From Candidatus Dojkabacteria bacterium UBA5232 (GTDB taxonomy: Bacteria; Patescibacteriota; Dojkabacteria; SC72), in contig DHUO01000020.1 of the NCBI GenBank assembly GCA_002409215.1, positions 14,387 to 37,506 of the forward strand: a stretch of 23,120 nucleotides of DNA, given 5' to 3'. The number at the start of each line of letters is the position of its first letter. Within the stretch, counting starts at the first letter, position 1. The position numbers and the translations under genes were made by a program. Under the pieces are notes generated by a model, which did not search any database, was not told where the DNA came from, and was given only the letters and a program-made list of their open reading frames with translations. This document shows positions 5,751 to 13,190 of this stretch, piece by piece.

Positions 5751-8030
5751 ATGGAAAAAGATATTCCAAAAACATTCGATTCAAACAGCAAGGAGGTTGA
5801 GATATATCAGCTCTGGGAGAAATCGGGCATATCCAACCCTGATTTAATGGAAAAACACCTACAACAGAACGGTTTTGAGCTAAAAGAACCTTTTACCATA
5901 ACTCTTCCACCTCCTAATGCCAACGGTACTCCACACCTAGGGCATATGTGCGGATACGCATTCCATGATGCAATTGGCAGGTACAAAAGAATGACAGGCC
6001 ACCCAACACTTCTTCTTCCAGGCAAAGATCATGCAGGCATACAAACAGAAAGCGTCTTTACAAAGCTTCTAGAATCACAAGGAAAGAGCAAGCAAGGTGT
6101 GGGAAGAGAAGAATTCTACAAACAATGCTATGAATTCTGTTTGGTAAATATGCAAAATGCTAGAGAATATGAACAGAGAATCGGGCTCTCCGCCGACTAT
6201 TCAAGAGAATTCTTTACACTCGATCCTAGATTGACAAAAATTGTCTACGAAACCTTCTACAAAATGTATTCAGATGGTTTGGTGTATAGGGATAAAAGGA
6301 TAATTAACCAATGTCCACATTGCAAAACGGCCCTTGCAGATGTTGATACCGAACGTGAAGAAAGAAGGGGAATATTCGCATACATAATATATCCTTTTGT
6401 TAATGAAGAGGATAGAAAGTTGGCTAAAGAAAAACTTGGTGCTGAGGGCATAACGGTTGCTACAACAAGGCCGGAAACAATGCTTGGAGATACCGCAGTT
6501 GCAGTTAATCCCGAAGATGTGAGATACCAAGAATTTATTGGCAAAAAGGTGCTCTTGCCAATTGCAAACAGGGAAATCCCTGTAATTGCAGATGAAGACA
6601 CAGATATTGAAACAGGAACAGGAGCTTTGAAAGTTACCCCTGCTCATGCTCCAATTGACTTTGATATTGGTAAAAAGCATGATCTCCCAATAATCAATGT
6701 CATTGATGAGGAAGGCAAGATGTCTGGAGATATCCCCGAGCGATTTAAGGGAATGGGAACAATTGATTGTTCTAAAGCATTAGTAAAGGAGTTGGATGAA
6801 ATGGGACTTCTTGTTAAGATTGAGAATATTAAGCATGAAGTAACAATCTGTGAAAGGTGTAAAACAGCGATTGAACCAATAATATCGAATCAGTGGTATC
6901 TGAATGTTGAATCTTTGGCGGAAAGGGCGTTAGAGGCTCTTGAAAAGGGTCAAGTAAAAGTGATTCCTGAAGGACAGCAGAAGGCTTTAGAATATTTCTA
7001 TGGAAATATTCAACCTTGGTGTATTTCAAGGCAGCTTTGGTGGGGGCAGAGAATTCCAGTTTGGTATAGTGGTGGTAAGAAAATGTATGATTGGTTGCTT
7101 GAAAACAAAGGAAAGGGAATTGAGGATTTTGAGAAAGAGTTTAATGTTGACGCAACTGGTAGTGGAAAGATATTTTTAGGCGAAAAAGAACCGGAATCTC
7201 TGGATGGTGAGGTTTGGGAGCAAGAAACAGATGTTTTTGATACATGGTTTAGCTCTGGGCAGTGGCCATATACGACTCTTGGAGGTCCAGAGGGCGAGGA
7301 TTTCAAGAAATATTATCCAACTCAGATGATGATTCATGGTAGGGATATTCTTTTTTGGTGGACAGCTAGGATGTTAATGTTTGGTCTGTACAAAACAAAT
7401 CAAGTTCCATATTCTACAACTCTTTTGACAGGAATTATCCTTGCTGAGGATGGTTCAAAAATGTCTAAATCTAAGGGCAATGGTGTTGAACCAAGTGAGA
7501 TTTTTGAGAAGTATGGGGCTGATGCTTTAAGGCTTTGGTACTATATCGATGCTCTTCCGGGTTCGAATTCTCCACTTAGAGAGGAGAAAATCAAGGGAAA
7601 CAGGAATTTTGTTACAAAAATATGGAATGCAAGTAGATTTATTTTAATGAATATGGATGATTCTGAGTTGGAGGATATTGCAAGTTATGAAGTTAATGAA
7701 ACAGAGAGGATTAAACAAACAAGAGAGCACATGCAAAAGATTTCTTCATATATTGAAAAGTATCAGTTTAATTTGGGGGCGGAGGGTATTAGGGAGTTCT
7801 TTTGGCATCAGGTTTGTGATGTTTGGATAGAGGAAATTAAAGGGGAGATTAAAGATGAGGAGATTGGGAGTGGGAGGAGACGGGAAAAACTTGCTGAACT
7901 TCTGTATATTTTGAAAGAGAATTTGAAGATTATGCATCCCTTTATTCCTTTTGTTACAGAAGCTGTTTGGCAGGAGTTAGTTGGTTTGGGGCTTGCGGAG
8001 GGTCTTTTGATAGGTCAACAGATTGGTTAA
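5751..8030 (+). CDS. valS: Valyl-tRNA synthetase, short form
   Basis: A 759-aa class I synthetase charging tRNA-Val. The catalytic domain has HLGH (H62-H65, in PPPNANGTPHLGH) and KMSKS (K570-S574). The editing domain lies between, with TTRPETMLGDTAVAVNP. Two Cys pairs, CPHC and CERC, probably bind zinc. ATG at 5751 is chosen although the frame is open upstream, because MEKDIPKTFD matches the family start and a promoter sits 7 nt before it. The protein ends shortly after the anticodon-binding helices (HPFIPFVTEAVWQEL). It therefore lacks the C-terminal coiled-coil arm of typical bacterial ValRS of about 880-950 aa. The ending is clean, so this is probably a natural short form rather than a broken gene. 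Confidence 0.93.
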   Translation: MEKDIPKTFDSNSKEVEIYQLWEKSGISNPDLMEKHLQQNGFELKEPFTITLPPPNANGTPHLGHMCGYAFHDAIGRYKRMTGHPTLLLPGKDHAGIQTESVFTKLLESQGKSKQGVGREEFYKQCYEFCLVNMQNAREYEQRIGLSADYSREFFTLDPRLTKIVYETFYKMYSDGLVYRDKRIINQCPHCKTALADVDTEREERRGIFAYIIYPFVNEEDRKLAKEKLGAEGITVATTRPETMLGDTAVAVNPEDVRYQEFIGKKVLLPIANREIPVIADEDTDIETGTGALKVTPAHAPIDFDIGKKHDLPIINVIDEEGKMSGDIPERFKGMGTIDCSKALVKELDEMGLLVKIENIKHEVTICERCKTAIEPIISNQWYLNVESLAERALEALEKGQVKVIPEGQQKALEYFYGNIQPWCISRQLWWGQRIPVWYSGGKKMYDWLLENKGKGIEDFEKEFNVDATGSGKIFLGEKEPESLDGEVWEQETDVFDTWFSSGQWPYTTLGGPEGEDFKKYYPTQMMIHGRDILFWWTARMLMFGLYKTNQVPYSTTLLTGIILAEDGSKMSKSKGNGVEPSEIFEKYGADALRLWYYIDALPGSNSPLREEKIKGNRNFVTKIWNASRFILMNMDDSELEDIASYEVNETERIKQTREHMQKISSYIEKYQFNLGAEGIREFFWHQVCDVWIEEIKGEIKDEEIGSGRRREKLAELLYILKENLKIMHPFIPFVTEAVWQELVGLGLAEGLLIGQQIG

Positions 8031-8043
8031 ACGGTTTGTCCAA

Positions 8044-8072
8044 TGGTTTTTGTGTTTCATAAGTGGTATAAT
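8044..8072 (+). promoter_or_regulatory. promoter of the small-gene operon at 8140-8847
   Basis: Extended -10 TGGTATAAT with hexamer at 8067-8072, and a weak -35 TGGTTT (8044-8049) at 17 bp. The start site would be near 8079, giving a leader of about 60 nt with a Shine-Dalgarno. Confidence 0.65.
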
Positions 8073-8139
8073 TAAGTAGTATTAGTAATATTTACTGTAC
8101 TTGTTCTTTTAAAACTGATCAGGAATAAGAAGGGAGAAA

Positions 8140-8490
8140 ATGATGGCTAGGATCATTGTTGTTGAATTGTTTTTACTGTTTGGTGTTTTTATTCTTTTCC
8201 TCTTTGTTGGGATTTGCAAGGAAACAAAGGAGGACTATAAGGAGAAAGGAAGACCTCTCACTTTTTGGGATATAGTTGTGTTGTTTTTGTTGCTCCTATT
8301 TTCTCTTGTAGTTATTGTCACTTGCCTACTAACTTTGAAGACTTATTGGAATCAAGGAGTTAGGGCTATGCAGCTTTTTGTAATGGCAGGGCTACTCTTT
8401 CTTCTTTATCTGTTTGTTGGCAAGATTAGGGTTGATTTAGTGGAAAATTCTCGTGATAAAGAACAACTTTTTAAGGTTGACAGGAAATAG
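8140..8490 (+). CDS. Small membrane protein, unknown
   Basis: A 116-aa protein I do not recognise. It has three predicted membrane helices: about residues 4-25 (IIVVELFLLFGVFILFLFVG), 43-66 (DIVVLFLLLLFSLVVIVTCL) and 78-95 (LFVMAGLLFLLYLFVG), with charged loops (KETKEDYKEKGR) and a basic C-terminus. Two adjacent ATGs (8140, 8143) lie after AAGGGAG; the second has the more usual spacing. It is the first of three small same-strand genes between one promoter and one terminator. Confidence 0.75.
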   Translation: MMARIIVVELFLLFGVFILFLFVGICKETKEDYKEKGRPLTFWDIVVLFLLLLFSLVVIVTCLLTLKTYWNQGVRAMQLFVMAGLLFLLYLFVGKIRVDLVENSRDKEQLFKVDRK

Positions 8491-8498
8491 TAATCTTA

Positions 8499-8573
8499 AT
8501 GAGGATTCTACTTGCACTAATATCAATACTTGTTGTTTTAGGAATACTTTTCTGTACGAGGTTCAGAATATAG
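8499..8573 (+). CDS. 24-aa hydrophobic micro-protein
   Basis: An ATG opens 8 nt after the previous stop and encodes a 24-aa peptide with a single membrane span (RILLALISILVVLGILFCTR), closing at TAG 8571-8573. That stop overlaps the Shine-Dalgarno of the next gene (TAGGAGG), giving tight coupling. The upstream Shine-Dalgarno is weak (AGGAAA, about 10 nt away). Position and composition suggest a real gene, but a reading frame this short can arise by chance. Confidence 0.45.
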   Translation: MRILLALISILVVLGILFCTRFRI

Positions 8574-8583
8574 GAGGTGTTTG

Positions 8584-8847
8584 ATGAGAAGAGTGATTTA
8601 TCACCCAGAAATCGAGAAATTAACAACAAGGCGTATGCCTCTTAATACTTCATATGAAGAGTTAAGAAATTTTAAACCTCAAAACGAGGAAATAATAGCT
8701 ATCTTTGATCTTCGTGGGCAACGAGGATACACAATCCTTCGGATGCATAACTCGAAAGACTATCATTGGTACCTTTCAACGGTCCGAGGAGATCGAAGAG
8801 AACCAGAGAAGTTTTTCTGGTTTATCAACAAAAGATGGTTACGATAG
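8584..8847 (+). CDS. Small soluble basic protein, unknown
   Basis: An 87-aa protein not recognised. No membrane segment. It is rich in Arg, Trp and aromatic residues, ending FFWFINKRWLR; the middle (EEIIAIFDLRGQRGYTILR) reads like beta strands. ATG 8584 follows AGGAGG by 6 nt; a TTG 3 nt upstream is too close to the Shine-Dalgarno. It is the last gene of a three-gene run, and its stop codon lies inside the hairpin GGTTAC-GATA-GTAACC (8837-8852), just before a terminator. Confidence 0.75.
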   Translation: MRRVIYHPEIEKLTTRRMPLNTSYEELRNFKPQNEEIIAIFDLRGQRGYTILRMHNSKDYHWYLSTVRGDRREPEKFFWFINKRWLR

Positions 8848-8864
8848 TAACCTCTCATGGCTTT

Positions 8865-8927
8865 AGCCTAGAAGTTGTCTTTGTATGGTGTTTTACCTAC
8901 ATTTTGATAATTTCTAGGCTTTTTTTT
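8865..8927 (+). terminator. Rho-independent terminator of the small-gene operon
   Basis: AGCCTAGAA (8865-8873) pairs perfectly with TTCTAGGCT (8912-8920) and is followed by a run of T to 8927. The loop is long (38 nt) and contains a small inner hairpin (GGT-GTTTT-ACC). It lies 18 nt after the stop of the 87-aa gene. Confidence 0.8.
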
Positions 8928-8933
8928 CAAATA

Positions 8934-8952
8934 CAGACCTGGTCAGTCAGTT
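8934..8952 (+). repeat. 19-bp perfect inverted repeat, left arm
   Basis: CAGACCTGGTCAGTCAGTT is the exact reverse complement of 9148-9166. A weaker match continues inward for about 11 bp. The two arms bound a 233-bp segment. Confidence 0.95.
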
Positions 8953-9014
8953 TTTCCTTATACATTACTAGCTCAGATGTCAAAAACAGGAAAAGTTCAT
9001 AGTTTTATAGGTCT

Positions 9015-9034
9015 GTAAAAAGCTCGGTTTTTAC
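9015..9034 (+). other. Hairpin inside the inverted-repeat segment
   Basis: GTAAAAA (9015-9021) and TTTTTAC (9028-9034) pair perfectly around GCTCGG. Function unknown. Its 3' end shares two bases with the next hairpin, so the two compete or stack. Confidence 0.6.
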
Positions 9035-9076
9035 TCTCATTTTTGTCTTAAAAGAGGAAAACCTTTTTATGAGAGT
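9033..9076 (+). other. Nested hairpin inside the inverted-repeat segment
   Basis: The outer stem ACTCTCAT (9033-9040)/ATGAGAGT (9069-9076) encloses an inner stem AAAGAGG (9051-9057)/CCTTTTT (9062-9068) with loop AAAA. The inner stem has one G-U that is a wobble only on the plus strand, hinting at plus-strand RNA. Confidence 0.55.
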
Positions 9077-9147
9077 GATTCACGTGCCCCTATAGTAAGA
9101 TTAAAATTCCTTAAAAAGTGCTTGTAAACCTATACGGCATAAGAAGG

Positions 9148-9166
9148 AACTGACTGACCAGGTCTG
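9148..9166 (+). repeat. 19-bp perfect inverted repeat, right arm
   Basis: AACTGACTGACCAGGTCTG is the reverse complement of 8934-8952. It overlaps the likely -35 region of metG (CTGACT, 9150-9155), so the repeat is physically part of the metG promoter. Confidence 0.95.
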
Positions 9167-9179
9167 TCTGTGGTATAAT
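9150..9179 (+). promoter_or_regulatory. leaderless promoter of metG
   Basis: Extended -10 TGGTATAAT (hexamer 9174-9179) is followed by 7 nt (TCCTGGT) and the ATG at 9187. A possible -35 is CTGACT at an 18-bp spacing. The 7-nt stretch resembles that of valS (TCCTGCT). Confidence 0.75.
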
Positions 9180-9186
9180 TCCTGGT

Positions 9187-10626
9187 ATGAAAAAATTCTA
9201 CCTAACAACAACACTTCCATATGTAAATGCAGAGCCACATATTGGCCATGCACTTGAGTTTGTTCAGGCAGATGCCATTGCTAGATATTTTAGGAAAAAG
9301 CTTGGTAAAGAGAATGTTTTCTTTAATGTAGGCACAGATGAGCATGGGCAAAAGATTTGGGATAAGGCACAAGAGGCTGGTATTGATGTTCAGGAGTTTG
9401 TAGATAGGAATGCGCAGAAGTTTAAGGATTACTGCAAGCTTTTCTTGGTGGAATATGATAATTTCTACAAAACATCAGATAAGGAGCATGTAATAGCAGT
9501 TCATAAGTTTTGGAATGAGTGTAAGAAACGAGGTGATATATATAAGAAACGATATGTCGGGAAATACTGCGTGGGTTGTGAAAGATATGTCACAGAGAAG
9601 GATTTGGTTGACGGAAAATGTCCAGATCACGGTAAGGCTCCAGAGGAAAGAGATGAAGAGAACTACTTCTTCTCCCTTTCGAAATACAAAGATGAATTAC
9701 TCAAATGGTTTGATTCAAATCCAGATGTATTAAAACCTGTACAGAAGCATGGAGAATTAAGAAAAATCATTGAAGAGATTGAGGATATTAGCATTTCAAG
9801 GCTAAAGAAGAATCTTTCTTGGGGTATTGAAGTGCCAGATGATCCAGAGCAGGTTATATATGTTTGGTTTGATGCTTTGGCAAACTATGTTAGTGCCGTT
9901 GGGTATGGAACAGATGAGAAGAAAGTTGATGAGTGGTGGCCTGGAGTGCAGATTTTTGGTCCAGATAATCTTCGTTTTCAAGCAGTTATATGGCAAGGAA
10001 TGTTAATATCTGCAGGTCTTGCTCATTCTAAGAAATTACTAGAGCACGGTATGATTTTAGCTTCAGATGGGCGAAAAATGGCAAAGACTCTTGAAAATGT
10101 CATATCCCCGTTTGATCAGGAAAAGAAATATGGAGCAGAGATTGTTAGATTCTACCTTTTGACAGGTATTTCCACATTTGCAGATTCGGCATACAAAGAG
10201 GATGAATTGGTGAATATGTATAATGCTAGATTAGCAAACAATTACGGTAATCTTCTTAACAGAGTTATACATTTAGCAAATAGTAAGGAGGTTGAAATTA
10301 ATGATGAAGAAAGTGTAGAAAAGGATTTCAGGGAGAAGGTTTTGAAGTATAAAGAAGAGATAGAGAAGTTGTATGATGAGTATGAAATAGCTCTTGCAGG
10401 AGAGCGAATAGATGAATTGGCTGATTGGGGGAATAAGTATATTACAGAGAAGGAACCGTGGAGCAAAGATGTAAAGATTGAAGATTCCGGAAAGATTTTA
10501 AACAATCTTAGTTATTTATTAAAAACCGTGACAGACCTCTATTTCCCGATAATTCCTGTAAGTACGGAAAAAGCTTTAGAGGCCCTAGAAAAAAGAGAGA
10601 AAATTATATTATTCAACAAAATATAG
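9187..10626 (+). CDS. metG: Methionyl-tRNA synthetase, short form
   Basis: A 479-aa class I synthetase that charges initiator and elongator tRNA-Met. HIGH is present (PHIGH, H18-H21), with TDEHGQKI and the zinc-knuckle region CVGCERY..CPDHG (about 127-147). The KMSKS loop reads KMAKT (K297-T301). The anticodon-binding helices follow (NARLANNYGNLLNRV). It ends without the C-terminal tRNA-binding EMAP domain found in many MetRS of about 650 aa; short forms are known. It has its own leaderless promoter and is separated from pilN by 38 bp. Confidence 0.94.
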   Translation: MKKFYLTTTLPYVNAEPHIGHALEFVQADAIARYFRKKLGKENVFFNVGTDEHGQKIWDKAQEAGIDVQEFVDRNAQKFKDYCKLFLVEYDNFYKTSDKEHVIAVHKFWNECKKRGDIYKKRYVGKYCVGCERYVTEKDLVDGKCPDHGKAPEERDEENYFFSLSKYKDELLKWFDSNPDVLKPVQKHGELRKIIEEIEDISISRLKKNLSWGIEVPDDPEQVIYVWFDALANYVSAVGYGTDEKKVDEWWPGVQIFGPDNLRFQAVIWQGMLISAGLAHSKKLLEHGMILASDGRKMAKTLENVISPFDQEKKYGAEIVRFYLLTGISTFADSAYKEDELVNMYNARLANNYGNLLNRVIHLANSKEVEINDEESVEKDFREKVLKYKEEIEKLYDEYEIALAGERIDELADWGNKYITEKEPWSKDVKIEDSGKILNNLSYLLKTVTDLYFPIIPVSTEKALEALEKREKIILFNKI

Positions 10627-10631
10627 CCTTG

Positions 10632-10640
10632 TGCTATACT
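10632..10640 (+). promoter_or_regulatory. promoter of the pilN-pilO operon
   Basis: TGCTATACT is an extended -10 (hexamer 10635-10640), starting 5 nt after the metG stop. A weak -35, TTCAAC (10612-10617), lies inside the metG end. The leader would be about 18 nt, with no strong Shine-Dalgarno. Confidence 0.55.
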
Positions 10641-10664
10641 GAAGAATAAAATTAAAGACTGCCC

Positions 10665-11219
10665 ATGGCTAGGAATAGACAACCAAAATCCATTAATCTT
10701 TTGCAACCAGTATATTCTCCTACGGATGTTGTTTCTACCGTATATACTTGGCTGACAACAATAGGTAAGTACCTTCTGATAGTAGTGGAGTTAGTGGTCT
10801 TAGGTGTTTTCTTTTCAAGATTCATTCTTGATGAGAGAAACAATGATTTGACAGAAGAAATTAACAGTCAGATTTCTCTGCTAAATGATTCAACATGGAA
10901 GCAAAATAACAGGATATATAGTAACTATCAAACTTTACTCTCAGATGTGGAGATTGTGAGGATGGGACAAAGATTTAATTCTGAAGTTGTAAGTGAAGTA
11001 ACAAGTAGTGTTCCTTCTACAATCATTCTTAATAGTTTTTCGCTTAATGTTGATAGGGTTTCTTTAAGTTTGACAGCCTTGAATCTTGAGGATATCAATA
11101 TTTATGAAACTGCATTGAAATCAAGTACTCGATATTCTGATGTGTCTTTTAATATTACGAAAGAGGATGGTGAGATAAAAGTTGGTGTGACATTTAATAT
11201 TGTTAGAGAAAGCAAATAG
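10665..11219 (+). CDS. pilN: PilN-like type IV pilus inner-membrane assembly protein
   Basis: A 184-aa protein with the PilN layout. A short cytoplasmic tail begins MARNRQPKSINLLQP; in the family this INLLP-type motif binds PilM. One membrane helix spans about 34-54 (YLLIVVELVVLGVFFSRF), then a coiled coil and a small ferredoxin-like periplasmic domain. PilN pairs with PilO to form the inner-membrane alignment complex. Its TAG stop overlaps the GTG start of pilO. The partner pilM lies at 1885-3132 on the other strand. Confidence 0.85.
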   Translation: MARNRQPKSINLLQPVYSPTDVVSTVYTWLTTIGKYLLIVVELVVLGVFFSRFILDERNNDLTEEINSQISLLNDSTWKQNNRIYSNYQTLLSDVEIVRMGQRFNSEVVSEVTSSVPSTIILNSFSLNVDRVSLSLTALNLEDINIYETALKSSTRYSDVSFNITKEDGEIKVGVTFNIVRESK

Positions 11220-11833
11220 TGGTACCACAGAAAGCAAATACAGTTGATCATATAAATGCGATTAGAGAATCAAAGAATAAGACAAGTTCTTACATTAGCT
11301 TTGGTGTAAGTCTTTTGATATCAATTCTTTTAATTGTTTTTGCTCTTAGGCCAACAATTGCAACCATTATAAAAATAAATAAAGAGATTAAGCAGAAGAA
11401 AGTTGTTACTTCTCAGTTAAAAAATAAGATAGAGGCTCTTTCGAATCTAGATAAGGAATTTAAGGACTCGAAAGAAAAGTTTGATACTTTACAATTTATT
11501 TTTCCTGAAAATAAAGCATTTACTCTCTTACTATCAAATATTGAACCAATTGTTTCTAGAAATGGGTTTGAACTTTTATCGGTAAATTTTGATAGTTATG
11601 ATGGTGAGACATATACTCTTGCACCTAAAGCCTTAACCCCTTCTTCTTTTAGGGTTTCGATAAAGGGTGATTCTACGAACTTTTTGAGTCTTTTGAAAGA
11701 TTTGGAGGGAATGCCTAACTATCCTGTTTTAGAGGCGACATCGTTTAGTAATCAGAAGGATGAGGATGGCTTGAGTAATTACAGTATTGTATTAAGGGTA
11801 TATGATGTTAGTAGAAGTAATTTTTATGAATAA
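11219..11833 (+). CDS. pilO: PilO-like type IV pilus inner-membrane assembly protein
   Basis: A 204-aa protein with one membrane helix at about residues 22-46 (YISFGVSLLISILLIVFAL), a coiled-coil stretch (about 55-95) and a C-terminal domain that includes LLKDLEGMPNYPVLEATSFS, as in PilO. The GTG start at 11219 overlaps the pilN stop (TAGTG), so it is coupled to pilN. The C-terminal part probably dimerises with PilN in the periplasm-like space. Confidence 0.85.
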   Translation: MVPQKANTVDHINAIRESKNKTSSYISFGVSLLISILLIVFALRPTIATIIKINKEIKQKKVVTSQLKNKIEALSNLDKEFKDSKEKFDTLQFIFPENKAFTLLLSNIEPIVSRNGFELLSVNFDSYDGETYTLAPKALTPSSFRVSIKGDSTNFLSLLKDLEGMPNYPVLEATSFSNQKDEDGLSNYSIVLRVYDVSRSNFYE

Positions 11834-11838
11834 TCTTT

Positions 11839-12084
11839 ATGGAAATAGTTAAAAAGTTTCTTTTTGCAATTATTCTGTTAGGGGTGATTGCGCTTGTATG
11901 GGTTGGTACAACTTTTCTCTTTCAAAGCAAAGACAGTAGCATTTTAGATGGTGCGGAATCATATACTACACAAATAGCAAAAAGCTTTAATATGGAAGAA
12001 TTGGACAAGGTGTACGAAAGGAGTGCAGAGTCTTTTCCTGTATCGACCAAAGAGTTTACAGATTTAATAGAGGGTCAGAACTAA
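11839..12084 (+). CDS. Small single-pass membrane protein after pilO
   Basis: An 81-aa protein of unknown function. One N-terminal membrane helix (about 5-28, [20 protein letters not shown]), then a short soluble tail (about 50 residues, acidic). It starts 5 nt after the pilO stop, so it belongs to the same operon. The position matches where pilP sits in classical pilMNOPQ operons, but PilP is a lipoprotein and no lipobox Cys is present, so I do not call it PilP. It ends tail-to-tail with rpoD, sharing bases of the stop codons. Confidence 0.7.
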   Translation: MEIVKKFLFAIILLGVIALVWVGTTFLFQSKDSSILDGAESYTTQIAKSFNMEELDKVYERSAESFPVSTKEFTDLIEGQN

Positions 12085-13166
12085 TCTATGTAATCAGCGA
12101 GTTGTTTTTCTGAAGACTTCTCTTTGAGTTTTTTTAGTGCTTTTGCTTCAATTTGTCGTATTCTTTCCCTTGTTACTCCAAATTCTTTTCCAACTTCTTC
12201 TAGAGTTCTAGAGACACCATCTTCTAGTCCGAATCTAAGTGCAAGGACTCTTCTTTCTCTATCTTGTAAACTATCTAGGATATCTCTAAGTTGATTCTTA
12301 AGATATTCACTTGTTGCATATTCATCAGGTGATTGTGACCAATCATCTGCAATTATATCTTGAAGTTTACTATCTTTTTCCTCACCAATAGGGGTGGATA
12401 ATGATGTTGGATTCTGATTAATCTTTCTAATCTCTGCAATTCTTTCTACTGGAACATCCATTTCTTTTGCAACCTCTTCATCTGTTGCAGGTCTACCTAA
12501 TCTTGTTGCAAGCATGTTGCTAAGTTTGTTGTATTTGTTAATAGTTTCAATCATATGTACAGGAACTCTAATTGTTCTTGCTTGATCTGCAATAGCTCTA
12601 GTGATAGCTTGTCTAATCCACCATGTAGCATATGTGGAGAATTTAAAGCCTTTTGTGTAGTCAAACTTCTCTACAGCTCTCATTAGTCCAATATTTCCCT
12701 CTTGAATGAGGTCTAGAAGCTCTAGATTCGACTTACTATACTTTTTAGCAATACTAACCACTAATCTTAAGTTCGCAGTAATTAGGAGCTGTCCAGCCTC
12801 GTTATCGCCCTTTTCTATTCTCTTTGCAAGTATGACTTCTTCTTCTCCTGTTAGTAGTGGAATCCTACCAATCTCAAAGAGGTATGATCTAATTGCATCT
12901 GTAGATAGGGTAGATTGTATTGATTTAAGAATCTTAATCTTAGTTTCAAGGGTCATTTCTTTCTGTACCTTTGTATCTGTTTCTTCTTCTGGTTCTAATA
13001 CCTCAATTTCATTTTCTTGGAGTTTTTCAAAAATACTGTCTAGAAGGTCAACATTTTCTTCTATTGTTGGGAATACATCTAAAAGATCTTCTTGGGTGAG
13101 GAATCCTTGCTCCTTACCTTTTTTGATGAGATTGTTAATCTCTTTTGTATTTTGTTTTATAGCCAT
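12081..13166 (-). CDS. rpoD: Primary RNA polymerase sigma factor (RpoD/SigA)
   Basis: A 361-aa group 1 sigma factor. Region 1.2 begins near [17 protein letters not shown]. Region 2 has [31 protein letters not shown] and [17 protein letters not shown], which bind the -10. Region 3 contains [15 protein letters not shown]. Region 4.2 carries the helix-turn-helix [20 protein letters not shown], which contacts the -35. Region 1.1 is short, and no large non-conserved insert is present, as in Gram-positive SigA. The intact region 2 and 3 fit the TGN-TATAAT promoters seen throughout this window. The ATG at 13166 lies 24 bp from the divergent zinc-ribbon gene. Confidence 0.97.
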   Translation of the reverse strand: MAIKQNTKEINNLIKKGKEQGFLTQEDLLDVFPTIEENVDLLDSIFEKLQENEIEVLEPEEETDTKVQKEMTLETKIKILKSIQSTLSTDAIRSYLFEIGRIPLLTGEEEVILAKRIEKGDNEAGQLLITANLRLVVSIAKKYSKSNLELLDLIQEGNIGLMRAVEKFDYTKGFKFSTYATWWIRQAITRAIADQARTIRVPVHMIETINKYNKLSNMLATRLGRPATDEEVAKEMDVPVERIAEIRKINQNPTSLSTPIGEEKDSKLQDIIADDWSQSPDEYATSEYLKNQLRDILDSLQDRERRVLALRFGLEDGVSRTLEEVGKEFGVTRERIRQIEAKALKKLKEKSSEKQLADYID

Positions 13167-13171
13167 TGAAC

Positions 13172-13184
13172 ATTATGGTATAAT
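13172..13184. promoter_or_regulatory. divergent promoter region between rpoD and the zinc-ribbon gene
   Basis: Plus strand: extended -10 TGGTATAAT (hexamer 13179-13184), then 6 nt to ATG 13191. Minus strand: a weaker CATAAT (13177-13172), then 5 nt to the rpoD ATG at 13166. Both -10s fit in a 24-bp gap, so both mRNAs would be leaderless. The rpoD assignment is much less sure than the plus-strand one. Confidence 0.55.
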
Positions 13185-13190
13185 TTATAT

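Larger units (their letters stand above)
8848..9186 (+). other. 339-bp non-coding gap upstream of metG
   Basis: It holds a rho-independent terminator (8865-8927), a segment bounded by a 19-bp perfect inverted repeat (8934-8952, 9148-9166), two further hairpins inside it (9015-9034, 9033-9076), and the metG promoter. I see no gene, and no T-box or SAM riboswitch motif. Confidence 0.8.

Noticed and set aside
8766..9002. Plus-strand 78-aa frame after the 87-aa gene
   Set aside because: It overlaps the 87-aa gene in another frame and runs through the terminator hairpin and the left arm of the inverted repeat.
8928..9186. T-box or SAM riboswitch controlling metG
   Set aside because: No T-box AGGGTGGNACCGCG motif and no SAM-I core; the promoter 7 nt before the ATG leaves no leader to fold.
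11839..12084. PilP lipoprotein
   Set aside because: The position fits, but there is no lipobox Cys after the hydrophobic segment and the soluble part is too short.
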